This document shows positions 15,491-24,278 of a stretch of 32,456 bases of DNA, piece after piece. Source of the stretch: Acidimicrobiaceae bacterium (lineage in GTDB: Bacteria; Actinomycetota; Acidimicrobiia; Acidimicrobiales; RAAP-2); NCBI GenBank assembly GCA_003164275.1, contig PLSY01000161.1, positions 1 through 32,456 on the forward strand. The letters run 5' to 3'. Both the position numbers and the translations under genes were made by a program. The notes under the pieces were generated by a model that was given only the letters and a program-made list of their open reading frames with translations, was not told where the DNA came from and did no database searches. The stretch's first letter is position 1, and every line of letters begins with the position of its first letter.

Positions 15491-16240
15491 ATGTCGTCCG
15501 TCGATGAGCTACTTGGCCGGTCCAGATTTTTGGAACTTTCGCCCCATGCCGAACTCGCCCTCTTGGCGCGGGTGCTCTGGCGGGAGGGCTACAACGACCA
15601 CCAGGTCGGTCATATGACCTTTCGCCAAGACGACGGCTCCTATCTCGCCCTTCCGCTGGAGCGGGGATGGAACGAGGTCCGTGCCTCGGACGTCATCCGG
15701 ATCGACGGAGACGGCAATCTGCTCGACGGCAAGTGGACGGTGCCACCGGCCATCCTGTTGCACCTCGAGTTCCACAAGGCTCGGCCCGGTTGCAACGTGA
15801 CCCTCCACCAACACCCGCGCTATGCGACGGTCTGGTCGACGACGGGTGAGCTCCCGCCCGTCTTTGACCAACTCTCGGCGACCCTTCCGGACAGCGACTA
15901 CGTCGTCTACGACGACTACGAGGGCACGGCAGAGGAACTCGAAGCCGTGCGGGCCATCATTGCGGCCGTTGGAGACGCCAAGTGCGCCCTCCTCCGCAAC
16001 CATGGCGTCTTCGTGGTCGGCGGCTCGATCGAACAGGCGTACCTGAGTGCCGTCACCCTCGAGTGGCGGTGCCGACAGGCGTGGTACGTGCGAGCCATGG
16101 GAGGAAGCCCGCGGACCATGCCGGAGAAAGGACGCCTCGCCGTCGAACGAGGCGTGGCCAGATTCAACGGGACGGTCCCCGGCAAGTGGGAATGGGCGGT
16201 GCGCAGGGAGATCGGCGCCGTGGAGGACGTGCTCTCATGA
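15491..16240 (+). CDS. Class II aldolase/adducin-family protein (copy 1)
   Basis: A 249-residue class II aldolase/adducin-fold protein. The zinc-binding HxH is H106/H108 in 'TLHQHPRY', the third His is H171 in 'LRNHGVFVVG', and Glu93 in 'LHLEFHKARP' may be the acid/base or metal-adjacent residue. Family members are Zn-dependent fuculose- or ribulose-phosphate aldolases, or decarboxylases and 3-oxo-acid-type lyases; the phosphate-binding Ser/Gly loop typical of sugar-phosphate aldolases is not evident, so a non-sugar substrate is plausible. ATG 15491 is preceded by GGGGAGG. It pairs with the amidohydrolase 64 nt downstream, and this pairing recurs at 26170-28109. Confidence 0.87.
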   Translation: MSSVDELLGRSRFLELSPHAELALLARVLWREGYNDHQVGHMTFRQDDGSYLALPLERGWNEVRASDVIRIDGDGNLLDGKWTVPPAILLHLEFHKARPGCNVTLHQHPRYATVWSTTGELPPVFDQLSATLPDSDYVVYDDYEGTAEELEAVRAIIAAVGDAKCALLRNHGVFVVGGSIEQAYLSAVTLEWRCRQAWYVRAMGGSPRTMPEKGRLAVERGVARFNGTVPGKWEWAVRREIGAVEDVLS

Positions 16241-16304
16241 CCACCCGGCATTCCGTTGACGAGCTTAGGGATCCGCACACCAACTTTGAGTCGGAGGTCG
16301 AGGC

Positions 16305-17606
16305 ATGAGCGCGCAGTCGGTTGAGCAATGGGTGAAGACAGAGGCCCTGACCAACGAACGCCCCGCACAGTTGACCTACATCGAAGAGCCGACAGCCGAG
16401 CCGCTGTTCTGCCCACTCATCTCGGTGGACGACCACGCCCTGGAGCCCACCACCTTGTTCGAAGGCCGACTCCCGGCCCGCCTGCAGGGCCAGGCGCCAT
16501 TCGTCCGCACGGCAGCGAACGGACTGGCCATGTGGGTGATCGACGGGGCCGAATGGCCGATCACCATGGCCAACGGGGCGGCAGGCGTGGAGATGAGCGA
16601 CTGGGGCTTCTTCTGCATCTCCTTCGACGAGGTGCGACCTGGAATTCTGGATTCGAAGGTCCGCCTCAACGACATGGACCTCGCCGGCGTCTGGTCCAGC
16701 CTCTGCTTCGGATCGACCGTCTGGGGCTTTGCCGGCACGAAGTTCTCGAAGATGGACGACCCCGAGGTCGGGTTGGCGTGCCTCAAGGCATATAACGACT
16801 GGGTCATCGACGAGTGGTGTGCCCCTGCGCCGGACCGCTACATTCCCTGCCAGCTCCCCTGGCTCCGCGACCCGAAGGATGGAGCGGCCGAGATCAGGAG
16901 GAATGCCGAACGAGGGTTTCGGGCGGTGAGCTTCTCCGAGAACCCAGAAGGCCTGGGATTCCCTGACATCTACGACCGTTCGTGGGACCCCTTCTTCGCT
17001 GCCTGCCAGGAGACAGAGACGGTCGTCAACCTCCATGTCGGGTCCTCGGGGTCCACCCGTCAGCCCTCTACGTCGTCTCACTCGGACGTGAGCGTCGCCC
17101 TCTTCCCCCTGAGCGGCATCGAAGCCCTCGTCGACTGGATCTACGCCGGAATTCCGATCCGATATCCCCGCCTCAAGATCGCTTTGTCGGAAGCCGGTGT
17201 CTCGTGGGTGCCGATGATCCTCGAGCGCCTGCGTCGAGCACAGGAGCACGACGTCGGAAGCGCGTGGCCGGGCGGGTCACTCTCGCCGGAGGAGATCGTC
17301 CATCGCAACTTCGCCTTCTGCTCGATCGAAGACCCGTCGGCGTTCCGGGCACTCGACATCATCGGCGAGGACAATGTGATGGTCGAGACCGACTATCCGC
17401 ATTTCGACACGACCTGGCCCGAATGCCAAGACATGGTCCGGCGCCAGCTCAGTGGGCTGCCGGCGGCCACCGTCCGCAAGGTGTGCTTTGAGAATGCAGC
17501 CCGTATCTACCGGGCCGAGCTGCCCCCACACTCCCTCATCGCCAGATCGCAGGTCGGCGCGTCGGACGATGCGGGGATCGAAGCGGCTGCCAGTTCGAGC
17601 GTGTAG
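16305..17606 (+). CDS. Amidohydrolase-2 family metal-dependent hydrolase/decarboxylase (copy 1)
   Basis: A 433-residue amidohydrolase-2 (ACMSD-like) TIM-barrel protein. Seen: 'LISVDDHALEP' at the N-terminal metal site, where DxH stands in place of the usual HxH, 'AEIRRNAERGFRAVSF', 'VNLHVGSSG' with the metal-ligand His, and 'NVMVETDYPHFDTTWP' with the conserved Asp near the C-terminus. Family members are decarboxylases or C-C/C-N hydrolases acting on aromatic or alicyclic acids. GGAGG lies before the ATG. It follows the aldolase gene; the C-terminal tail after 'RIYRAEL' is Ser/Ala-rich and longer than in copy 2. Confidence 0.88.
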   Translation: MSAQSVEQWVKTEALTNERPAQLTYIEEPTAEPLFCPLISVDDHALEPTTLFEGRLPARLQGQAPFVRTAANGLAMWVIDGAEWPITMANGAAGVEMSDWGFFCISFDEVRPGILDSKVRLNDMDLAGVWSSLCFGSTVWGFAGTKFSKMDDPEVGLACLKAYNDWVIDEWCAPAPDRYIPCQLPWLRDPKDGAAEIRRNAERGFRAVSFSENPEGLGFPDIYDRSWDPFFAACQETETVVNLHVGSSGSTRQPSTSSHSDVSVALFPLSGIEALVDWIYAGIPIRYPRLKIALSEAGVSWVPMILERLRRAQEHDVGSAWPGGSLSPEEIVHRNFAFCSIEDPSAFRALDIIGEDNVMVETDYPHFDTTWPECQDMVRRQLSGLPAATVRKVCFENAARIYRAELPPHSLIARSQVGASDDAGIEAAASSSV

Positions 17607-17623
17607 CACCCAGGCCGATGACC

Positions 17624-17647
17624 GCGGGCCTGCGGGCCTGCGGGCCT
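17624..17647. repeat. Tandem octamer GCGGGCCT, three copies
   Basis: Three exact copies directly after the amidohydrolase stop codon. Slightly downstream are a CCGA-AAAAA-TCGG hairpin-like stretch (about 17666-17678) and a TCTCAC-C-GTGAGA inverted repeat (17685-17697). These may form an end-of-transcript structure or an operator; neither is a clear rho-independent terminator. Confidence 0.6.
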
Positions 17648-17885
17648 GGTGGCCGCCGGGTCCTCCGAAAAAATCGGCCTGTGATCTCACCGTGAGAGAC
17701 GGTCGGTCGTTTGCGCCAGTGGCTGTCCAACCCTGGCGCACGTCCGTCCCGGCGTGAGCCGAAGTGGCGGCCATTGTGTCATCGGGTCTCTGGCCAGCAA
17801 GAGGGTGCCAGCAACCGTCATCTCCGATGGATTGCCCCAATTGAACTGTCCCAACGAATTAGAATCCAGTTCTGGTCCTATGTGT

Positions 17886-17891
17886 TAATTT
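17886..17891 (+). promoter_or_regulatory. Candidate -10 box for a leaderless transcript
   Basis: TAATTT ends eight bases before the ATG of the SDR at 17899, and no ribosome binding site is visible between them (TTCGGCCC). This is the spacing expected for a transcript that begins at the start codon, a frequent arrangement in actinobacteria. No good -35 is seen. Confidence 0.4.
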
Positions 17892-17898
17892 TCGGCCC

Positions 17899-18675
17899 AT
17901 GGACATCGAGAACGCATCAGCCTTGGTCACCGGAGGAGCTTCAGGGCTCGGGGAGGCGACGGCGCGACTACTGGCCCAGAGGGGTGCGCGGGTCGTCATC
18001 GTTGACATGAACTCGGATCGAGGTGAGGCGCTCGCCACCGAGATCGGCGGTTCCTTCGTCCGTACCGACATCACCGACCCCGAGCAGGTGGAGGCCGCGG
18101 TCGACGCGGCCCGAGGACTGGCACCACTGCGGGCGGTCGTGAACTCTGCCGGCGTCGGCTGGGCGGGTCGAACCATCGGTCGGGATGGGGAGTACTCCTC
18201 AGCGCACGACCTCGCGGCGTACGCCAAGGTGATCAATATCAATCTGGTCGGGACCTTCAACGTGTGCCGGCTCGCGGCTACGGCGATGAGCACGAACGAA
18301 CCTCAAGAGGACGGCGAGCGCGGATCGATCGTGAACGTGGCATCCCTCGCCGCCTTTGACGGGCAGATTGGGCAGGTGGCTTATTCGTCATCGAAGGGTG
18401 GCGTCGTCGGCCTCACGCTTCCGCTGGCCCGGGACCTGGCCGTGGTCGGCATTCGCGTCAACACCATCGCACCAGGCCTCATCGATACTCCCATCTACGG
18501 GACGAGCGAGGGCTCCAACGAGTTCAAGGACAAGTTGAAGCGCGACGTCCTCTTCCCGGACCGGTTGGGCAGGCCCGACGAGTTCGCCAGCCTGGCCCTC
18601 GAGCTGATCACCAACAGCTACATGAACGCCGAGGTCATCCGGATCGACGGCGGTGCCCGCCTCCAGCCCAAGTAG
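17899..18675 (+). CDS. SDR, 3-hydroxyacyl-CoA dehydrogenase type II (HSD10)-like
   Basis: A 258-residue classical SDR. Seen: TGGASGLG cofactor loop, 'IVDMNSDRG' with an Asp favouring NAD, NSAG (variant of NNAG), 'NVASLAAFDGQIGQVAYSSSKGG' region with catalytic Ser, Tyr and Lys, 'IAPGLIDTPIY', 'FPDRLGRPDEFASLALELI' and the C-terminal 'AEVIRIDGGARLQPK'. The end and the 'FP.RLG.P.E.A.L' segment closely resemble 17-beta-HSD10/2-methyl-3-hydroxybutyryl-CoA dehydrogenases, so oxidation of a 3-hydroxyacyl-CoA is the best guess. It has an insertion of about ten residues ('IGRDGEYSSAHD') after NSAG as in that group. It may be translated from a leaderless message. Confidence 0.9.
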   Translation: MDIENASALVTGGASGLGEATARLLAQRGARVVIVDMNSDRGEALATEIGGSFVRTDITDPEQVEAAVDAARGLAPLRAVVNSAGVGWAGRTIGRDGEYSSAHDLAAYAKVININLVGTFNVCRLAATAMSTNEPQEDGERGSIVNVASLAAFDGQIGQVAYSSSKGGVVGLTLPLARDLAVVGIRVNTIAPGLIDTPIYGTSEGSNEFKDKLKRDVLFPDRLGRPDEFASLALELITNSYMNAEVIRIDGGARLQPK

Positions 18676-18853
18676 CGAACAGCAGCTGGATTAACCCTGC
18701 CCCAGACCGGGGTAATAGCTGGAACAACGGGGACCTAAGAACCCTCCTCACCAGTTGCTTTTCACTGGCGCCGCCTGGGCATATCTCGCCCCTGCGTATA
18801 GAGTTCTGGCCACCATCCACACCTCACTGGTCCGGTGGAGATTTGCGTGCACA

Positions 18854-18873
18854 CCGCCGCTCGGCAGCGGCGG
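18854..18873 (+). promoter_or_regulatory. Stem-loop in the leader of the LLM gene at 18938
   Basis: CCGCCGCT-CGGC-AGCGGCGG is a perfect 8-bp stem with a 4-base loop, 65 nt ahead of the ATG. There is no U-tract, so it is not a standard terminator. It may stabilise the message, mark the end of the SDR transcript, or control translation. TAGAGT (18799-18804) upstream is a weak -10 candidate. Confidence 0.45.
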
Positions 18874-18937
18874 CCCCGCTGAATCTCAACCGCTGACGGT
18901 CCACCCGAGGCTCAGTCTCCACTGTAGAGAGGACATC

Positions 18938-20152
18938 ATGGAATTCGGAATCTTCCTTCAGGGCTATCAGCCCGGTGCCGGCGCACACGACAGCGCCATC
19001 GAGCATCAAAAGATGATGGACGACTGCAACTACGCGATCGTGGCCGACAAGCACAACTGGAAGTACGCCTGGTTCGGGGAGCATCACGCACTTACCGAGT
19101 ACAGCCACCTGTCTGCCCCAGAAGTATTGATGGGGTATATCGCCGGGAAGACCGACTACATCCATCTCGGCAGTGGCATTAACAGCCTCTCCCCTCGCAA
19201 GGAGCATCCCGTCCGCTACGCCGAGCGGGCCGCCACCCTCGACCACATCACCAATCGTCGCTACGAGTGGGGCACGGGCCGAGGGGCCGGAAGCCACGAG
19301 ATGTCGACGTTCAACATCCTCGACACCAACTCGACCAAGGCCGAGTGGGACGAAGTCATCAAAGAGATCCCTCGCATGTGGGAGCAGACCGACTACTCAT
19401 TCGCAGGTGAGCACTTCACGGTGCCGACCCCTCACAACATCCTCCCGAAGCCCATGGCCCCGGGCCATCCGCCCATCTGGGTGGCCTGCGGCAATCCGCC
19501 CACGTTCGAGAAGGCCGGCCAGCTCGGTATCGGCGCCATCGCCTTCAACTTCGAGCCCATCTTCAACCTGAAGGGTCGGATCGAGGCCTACAAGGAGGGG
19601 ATCTCCAAGTGCGAGACCCCCCTCGGGCAGTTCATGAACGACAACATCATGATGACCAACGGCGTCATGTGCTTCGAGGACCGTGACAAGGCCCGGCGCC
19701 TCGCCCTCGAGCGAGTGACCGGCTACATCGTCACCATGGTGAATCTGTATCACGACACGATGCCCAAGTCGCCGGATGCAGTCACCTGGCCGGATCCCCC
19801 GATCCTCTTGAAGGACCTCGTCGGCTCCGGCGATCCGAACGAGCTCCTCGATCAACTCATCAGCGGGGGCTACATGCTCGTCGGCAACCCGGAGGAGGTC
19901 TCCGAGCAACTGTCCGCCTACGAGTCGGTCGGCTGTGACCAGCTGGTCTTCGGGCTCCCCGGGGACCTCTACCCCGATGAGATGGTCGAGCTTCTGGAGC
20001 TCTTCGGCGACAAGGTCATCCCCGAGCACGACAAGGACAAAGTGCACTCGACGGATCGCCACCGCGCCAAGGCCGTGCCCCAGTACGGCCCATTCTCCCA
20101 ACCCCTTCCGGACGTGAACTGGCCGACAATCATCCCGGTGACCGCGCGCTGA
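18938..20152 (+). CDS. LLM-class flavin-dependent oxidoreductase
   Basis: A 404-residue luciferase-like TIM-barrel enzyme. Seen: 'MEFGIFLQGYQPG' first strand, 'YAWFGEHHALTEYSHLSAPEVLMG' region with EHH at about residue 48, 'YEWGTGRGAG' matching 'VEWGTGR' of the protein at 8991-10115, and 'GYMLVGNPEEVSEQL...GCDQLVFGLPG' near the end. Like its paralogue it should use reduced FMN or F420; monooxygenation or hydride transfer cannot be told apart. GAGAGG lies before ATG 18938. The C-terminal tail of about 40 residues after 'VIPEHDKDK' is charged then proline-rich. It follows the HSD10-like SDR by 262 nt and is convergent with the crotonase gene. Confidence 0.92.
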   Translation: MEFGIFLQGYQPGAGAHDSAIEHQKMMDDCNYAIVADKHNWKYAWFGEHHALTEYSHLSAPEVLMGYIAGKTDYIHLGSGINSLSPRKEHPVRYAERAATLDHITNRRYEWGTGRGAGSHEMSTFNILDTNSTKAEWDEVIKEIPRMWEQTDYSFAGEHFTVPTPHNILPKPMAPGHPPIWVACGNPPTFEKAGQLGIGAIAFNFEPIFNLKGRIEAYKEGISKCETPLGQFMNDNIMMTNGVMCFEDRDKARRLALERVTGYIVTMVNLYHDTMPKSPDAVTWPDPPILLKDLVGSGDPNELLDQLISGGYMLVGNPEEVSEQLSAYESVGCDQLVFGLPGDLYPDEMVELLELFGDKVIPEHDKDKVHSTDRHRAKAVPQYGPFSQPLPDVNWPTIIPVTAR

Positions 20153-20404
20153 TCCAGCGGTTGCACGTCTGAGGCCGGACCGCGGTCTTCTGCCGGGCTG
20201 CAGCACCGACGCGTCGTTCGGAGTGAGGCGACGTCGACGCTTCCTCCCCGCTCCGGACAAGGCATTTGACTGGCTTTTGCCTACGCCTGAGACATGGGTC
20301 GCAGACCATCTCGACCGGACTCGGGACCTACGTCGTCATGCACCTGCAGACGAGGACTGAACGGTGCGCCACGACGTCCCGACCAGACCGGGACGAGCTG
20401 TCCC

Positions 20405-21220
20405 TCAGGCCTTGTCCTGCCCGAAGACCGGATCTCGCCGCTCAAGGAATGACGTGACCGCCTCTTTGTGGTCGGCGGTCCCGAAGGTGATCGCCTCCAT
20501 AGCCAGCGATGCGTCGATCTGGCGATTGACCCGGTCGACCAGATCGGCATTGGCCAGCCTCTTGTTGAACTGGACGGCCGTGCGCGGAGCCTTGGCCAGG
20601 CGGGAGGCCATGGCCAGGGCGGCGGCGTCGAGGTCGGCCCGGGGATGGACGTAGTTGGCCAGTCCCAGGCGGTAGGCGTCGTCCGACGACATGATGTCAC
20701 CCGTGAAGAGGAACTCCTTGCCCCGGTGGGGACCGAGGAGCAAGGGCCAGAGTATGGCGCCACCGTCACCGGCCACCAGGCCGGCCTTCACGTGAGGGTC
20801 AGCGATGCGCGCCTCTTCGGCGATGAGAACGATGTCGCAGAACAAGGCGATGGTGGCGCCGAGGCCAATGGCATCGCCGTTCACCGCCGCCACCACAGGC
20901 TGAGGGATGGCCAACTGCGAGCGAACCACGTCGGCCGAGCCGATCATGAGGTCGGGGAAGCCATCCTCGTAGCCTGCGTCGATGTTCTCCTGCATGCCGC
21001 CAAAATCAGCACCGACACAGAACGCCTTGTCGCCCGATCCGGTGAGGACCACGACCGAGACGGCCCGATCGGCGCTGATCCTTCGGAACAGCGGGGCGAT
21101 CTCCGCGTGCATCTCCGGCGTGATGGCGTTGCGACGCTCGGGCCGATTGAAGGCGACCCAGAGAATCCCCTCATCCTTCAGTTCGGTGGTGAAGTACGTG
21201 AAGCCGTAGTAGTCGGACAT
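20405..21220 (-). CDS. Crotonase-fold protein (enoyl-CoA hydratase/isomerase family)
   Basis: A 271-residue crotonase. Seen: 'VAFNRPERRNAI', oxyanion-hole segments 'AFCVGADFGG' and 'VNGDAIGLGATIALFCD', then 'DPHVKAGLVAGDGG' and the C-terminal trimerisation helix. The two glutamates of classical enoyl-CoA hydratase are absent: GGGCE is GLGAT here, and PE is PH ('ADPHV'). So it is a CoA-binding crotonase of another reaction type (isomerase, hydrolase, C-C lyase) or uses other residues. The start at 21220 has only a weak purine tract. It lies 93 nt downstream of the transporter fusion on the same strand and may be co-transcribed with it. Confidence 0.9.
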   Translation of the reverse strand: MSDYYGFTYFTTELKDEGILWVAFNRPERRNAITPEMHAEIAPLFRRISADRAVSVVVLTGSGDKAFCVGADFGGMQENIDAGYEDGFPDLMIGSADVVRSQLAIPQPVVAAVNGDAIGLGATIALFCDIVLIAEEARIADPHVKAGLVAGDGGAILWPLLLGPHRGKEFLFTGDIMSSDDAYRLGLANYVHPRADLDAAALAMASRLAKAPRTAVQFNKRLANADLVDRVNRQIDASLAMEAITFGTADHKEAVTSFLERRDPVFGQDKA

Positions 21221-21313
21221 CGCAGGTAGGAATCCCTTGTTCGCTCGGATGGCGGAGATGTCAGTCTCGGCGCCACGTCTGGATTGCTGGCGCCAGTTTG
21301 GGCCGCCGACAGA

Positions 21314-24109
21314 CTAGGTCGGTACGGCGGCACCCTCGACGTGGGTCTGGCCGAGGTAGATGGCAGCCAGCTGCTCGGGATCGAGCTCCTCGCGGGTTCC
21401 GGCCCACACCAGCCTGCCCAGCTCGAGCAGGGCCACGTCGTCGGCGATGTCGAGCACGGCCTTCGCCCGCTCCTCGACCACCAACAAGGTGACTCCCTCG
21501 TCCCGGAGCTCGGCGAAGACCCGCATGATCTCTTCGACGATGAGCGGTGCGAGGCCGAGAGTGGGCTCGTCGGCGATCAGCAGCTGCGGGGGCTTCACCA
21601 TGACCGGTGCCATGGTCAGCATCTGCTGCTCACCTCCGGAGAGGTTGCCGGCTGGGATGTGACGCCGGGAACCGAGCACGGGGAAGCGATCGTAGGCCTT
21701 GTCGCGGTCAGCGGAGTCCCGAAGCAGCAACATGAGGTTGTCCTCGACCGAGAGGGCCGGGAACACGCCGCGGGACTCAGGAGCCAACAAGAGGCTCTTC
21801 GCCCGCACGTGGGCCGGCACCTTCGTCACGTCCTTGCCGAGCAGGGTGATGGTCCCCGCACTCGGCATCATGAGACCCGAGAGGACCTTGCACAGCGTCG
21901 ACTTGCCGGCACCGTTGGCGCCGACCAATGCGGTCAGCTTCCCGGGCCGGACGTCGAGGTCCAGGTCGAACAGGACCTGGGTCTCGCCGTAGGCGGCACT
22001 CAGGCCGTCGACCCGCAGGGCGGCATCGGCCGCCCTGGCCTTGGCCGGCTGGCTGTTCATGGCCGGGACGGCTGGCTCGAGTGGAACGCCGTCGCTCGAG
22101 ACCGGCTTCGGCGCTGCGGCCGCTGCGGCGGCTGCGGCGGCTGCTCGCTTCATCTCCTTCTTCTGCTTGCGCAGGAAGGCGCCCTCTTCCTGGATGGCCA
22201 GGATGCCGTCGGGGTTCTGGGCCATGGTCACGGCTCCCAGGCCGAACAGGACCTGGGGGAACCACGTGGAGGTGGTGCCGGCCCAGGAGACGAACGAGAA
22301 GTGGAAGCCCGAAGAGAGGACTCCGGTGAACACCGTCCCGGTGATGCCGGCGGCGATGGCCGCGCTCGGGCGGCGGATACCCCAAAGGACCACGCTCGCC
22401 AGCCACACCAGCCCGACCTCGGTCGTGTAGGTCGAGTTGGTCACGTGCTGATCGACAGTGACCAGGAGCACGCCGCCGAGGCCGGCCAAGGCGGCCGAGA
22501 TGGCGAACAGGCTGATCTTGACCGCATTGCCCGAAATGCCCGAGGTCTCGGCCGCCGACTGCGAGGTTCGCACCGCGCTCATCATGCGGCCGGATGAGGA
22601 CTTCTGCAGGTTTCGGATAACCAAGGTGACAAGGAGCACGATGATCACTAACAAGATGGCGAGCGACTTGTTGCTGGCGAAGCTCAGGCCCCCGATGGAC
22701 GGGCGGGGAATGGCCCAGCCCTGCTGCAGTGGGCCGGCCAGCCACGACCACTGGAAGAGGACGTTGTCACCCATGAAGCCAAGCGCCAAGGTGGCGAGCG
22801 CCAGGGCCAGACCACCGAGTCGGAGCGCGGGCACGGCCACGATCAACCCGAGCACAACGGCGAAGGCGATGCCCCCCAACATACCGACGAGATACGGCTG
22901 GTGGTACTGGCTGATGAGCACGCCGGCCATCAACCCACCGGCGGTGACAAAGGCCGCCTGGGCCAACGAGACGATGCCGCCGGTGCCGGTGACGATGGTG
23001 AAGGACAAGAAGACGAGCGAGAGGGCGAGGCCCTTGGTGACGAGGCCCAGCCAGTAGGCATCCGCACCGAAGGAGATGTAGACGATCAGGACGGCGAACC
23101 AGAAGACCCAGGGGGCGACACGGCGCCACGGCGGCCGCAACGCCAGGTAGTCAGGCGGCGGCACGTCCTCGGCGACCACTCCTGCTCGCCGACCGCGTTC
23201 ACGACCCCAGACGGCCAGGCCGACCAGGAGCAGCAAGAAGGGGACGGCGTCGCTGAAACCGGGAATGCTCTGGGCGAAGTTGGCATAGCCGGCCACCAGG
23301 CTCTGCACGGCGCCGATGATCAGTCCACCGAGGGCGGCCAGGGGAACCGACCGCAGGCCGCCGAGCACAGCTGCGGCCGTAGCCACCAACAGCACATAGA
23401 GGTACGTGGTCGGCGTAAGGGAGTTGAAGATGGGGGCCCCAGCGACACCGGCCAACCCGGCCATGACGGTACCGAGCACCCAGGCGAAGGCCGAGGTGCG
23501 ACCACGGTCGACCCCTCTGGCCGCAGCCAGGTCCGGTTTGTCCACCAGGGCCCGCATCCTCAAACCGATAGAGGTATGTCTCAGCAGATACCACAAGCCG
23601 ATGGCCATGGCCGCGGCGATGATAGCCACGATCACCTGGTCGGAATCGAGGTTGAGCACCGAGCCGAAGTGCCAGTGGTCCGGCGGCTCCGGCCCGAGAC
23701 CAGGGGCGAGAGAGACGAGCGAGCCGTCGGGGATGTTGAAGTGGCCGACACCGATCAGAAGGGCGACGATCCATTCGGCCAGGGCGGGCACGGCGATGAG
23801 GACACCCACTGTCCCCATGATCTTGGAGGCGTCACTGGCCGTCGAGAGCTTGCGGAAGACGAAGCGGTCGAGCACCAGACCGAGGAGCGGCGCGAACACC
23901 AAGACGGCGACAAAGGCTGCCCACACGACCGGCCAGTGCAGGCCGTTCTGGAGCTCGAAGAAGATGAACGCACTCGTGAAGGCCACGGCCCCGTAGCCGA
24001 GGTTGAAGATACCGGTGGTGGAATACGTCAGGGCCAGGCCCGCGGCGAGCATCGAATAGATGGCCCCCGAGACGATGCCCGTGACAAGCAGATTGATGAA
24101 TTTGCTCAC
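21314..24109 (-). CDS. LivH-LivM-LivF fused ABC transporter (two permease domains and an ATPase)
   Basis: A single 931-residue chain combining three proteins of the branched-chain amino acid/amide (HAAT) ABC family. Residues 1-305 are LivH-like, with 'GLALTYSTTGIFNLGYGAVAF' and a coupling loop about 183-202. Residues about 325-640 are LivM-like, with 'GTGGIVSLAQAAFVTAGG' and a coupling loop about 507-527. A linker with eleven consecutive Ala (656-666) leads to a LivF-like ATPase (about 698-925): Walker A GANGAGKST (730-738), signature LSGGEQQ (823-829), Walker B 'LLIADEPT' with Glu848; 'VVEERAKAVL' is in the H-loop position, which lacks His as usual in LivF. GTG 24109 with GGTGAG upstream. 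The LivG ATPase follows upstream at 24279-25082. No substrate-binding protein is present in the window. Cytoplasmic membrane importer; substrate unknown. Confidence 0.93.
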   Translation of the reverse strand: MSKFINLLVTGIVSGAIYSMLAAGLALTYSTTGIFNLGYGAVAFTSAFIFFELQNGLHWPVVWAAFVAVLVFAPLLGLVLDRFVFRKLSTASDASKIMGTVGVLIAVPALAEWIVALLIGVGHFNIPDGSLVSLAPGLGPEPPDHWHFGSVLNLDSDQVIVAIIAAAMAIGLWYLLRHTSIGLRMRALVDKPDLAAARGVDRGRTSAFAWVLGTVMAGLAGVAGAPIFNSLTPTTYLYVLLVATAAAVLGGLRSVPLAALGGLIIGAVQSLVAGYANFAQSIPGFSDAVPFLLLLVGLAVWGRERGRRAGVVAEDVPPPDYLALRPPWRRVAPWVFWFAVLIVYISFGADAYWLGLVTKGLALSLVFLSFTIVTGTGGIVSLAQAAFVTAGGLMAGVLISQYHQPYLVGMLGGIAFAVVLGLIVAVPALRLGGLALALATLALGFMGDNVLFQWSWLAGPLQQGWAIPRPSIGGLSFASNKSLAILLVIIVLLVTLVIRNLQKSSSGRMMSAVRTSQSAAETSGISGNAVKISLFAISAALAGLGGVLLVTVDQHVTNSTYTTEVGLVWLASVVLWGIRRPSAAIAAGITGTVFTGVLSSGFHFSFVSWAGTTSTWFPQVLFGLGAVTMAQNPDGILAIQEEGAFLRKQKKEMKRAAAAAAAAAAAPKPVSSDGVPLEPAVPAMNSQPAKARAADAALRVDGLSAAYGETQVLFDLDLDVRPGKLTALVGANGAGKSTLCKVLSGLMMPSAGTITLLGKDVTKVPAHVRAKSLLLAPESRGVFPALSVEDNLMLLLRDSADRDKAYDRFPVLGSRRHIPAGNLSGGEQQMLTMAPVMVKPPQLLIADEPTLGLAPLIVEEIMRVFAELRDEGVTLLVVEERAKAVLDIADDVALLELGRLVWAGTREELDPEQLAAIYLGQTHVEGAAVPT

Positions 24110-24278
24110 GAGTTGCTCACCGATCCTTCATGATCGAGTTGGGATGTCGCCTGCCGACCCGCATGAGCGGGGTCCCCCGGCACGGACGAACGACTAGGAC
24201 AACATGGACTGGCGCTCCGAGACTCCAGCATCCGATCAGATCCGTCGCTGCGAGACGGTCCGTGCTTCGAGGGAATGC

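Noticed and set aside
17624..17697. Rho-independent terminator after the amidohydrolase
   Set aside because: The inverted repeats are short and not followed by a U-tract, so only a generic structure is noted.
21284..22597. A 437-codon plus-strand frame
   Set aside because: Mirror of the LivF/LivM coding region, composed of low-complexity Gly/Glu/His runs with no known domain.
22901..24133. A 410-codon open frame on the plus strand
   Set aside because: It is antisense to the LivH part of the fusion, has a His/Gly/Asp-rich composition typical of the reverse frame of GC-rich genes, and no recognisable fold.
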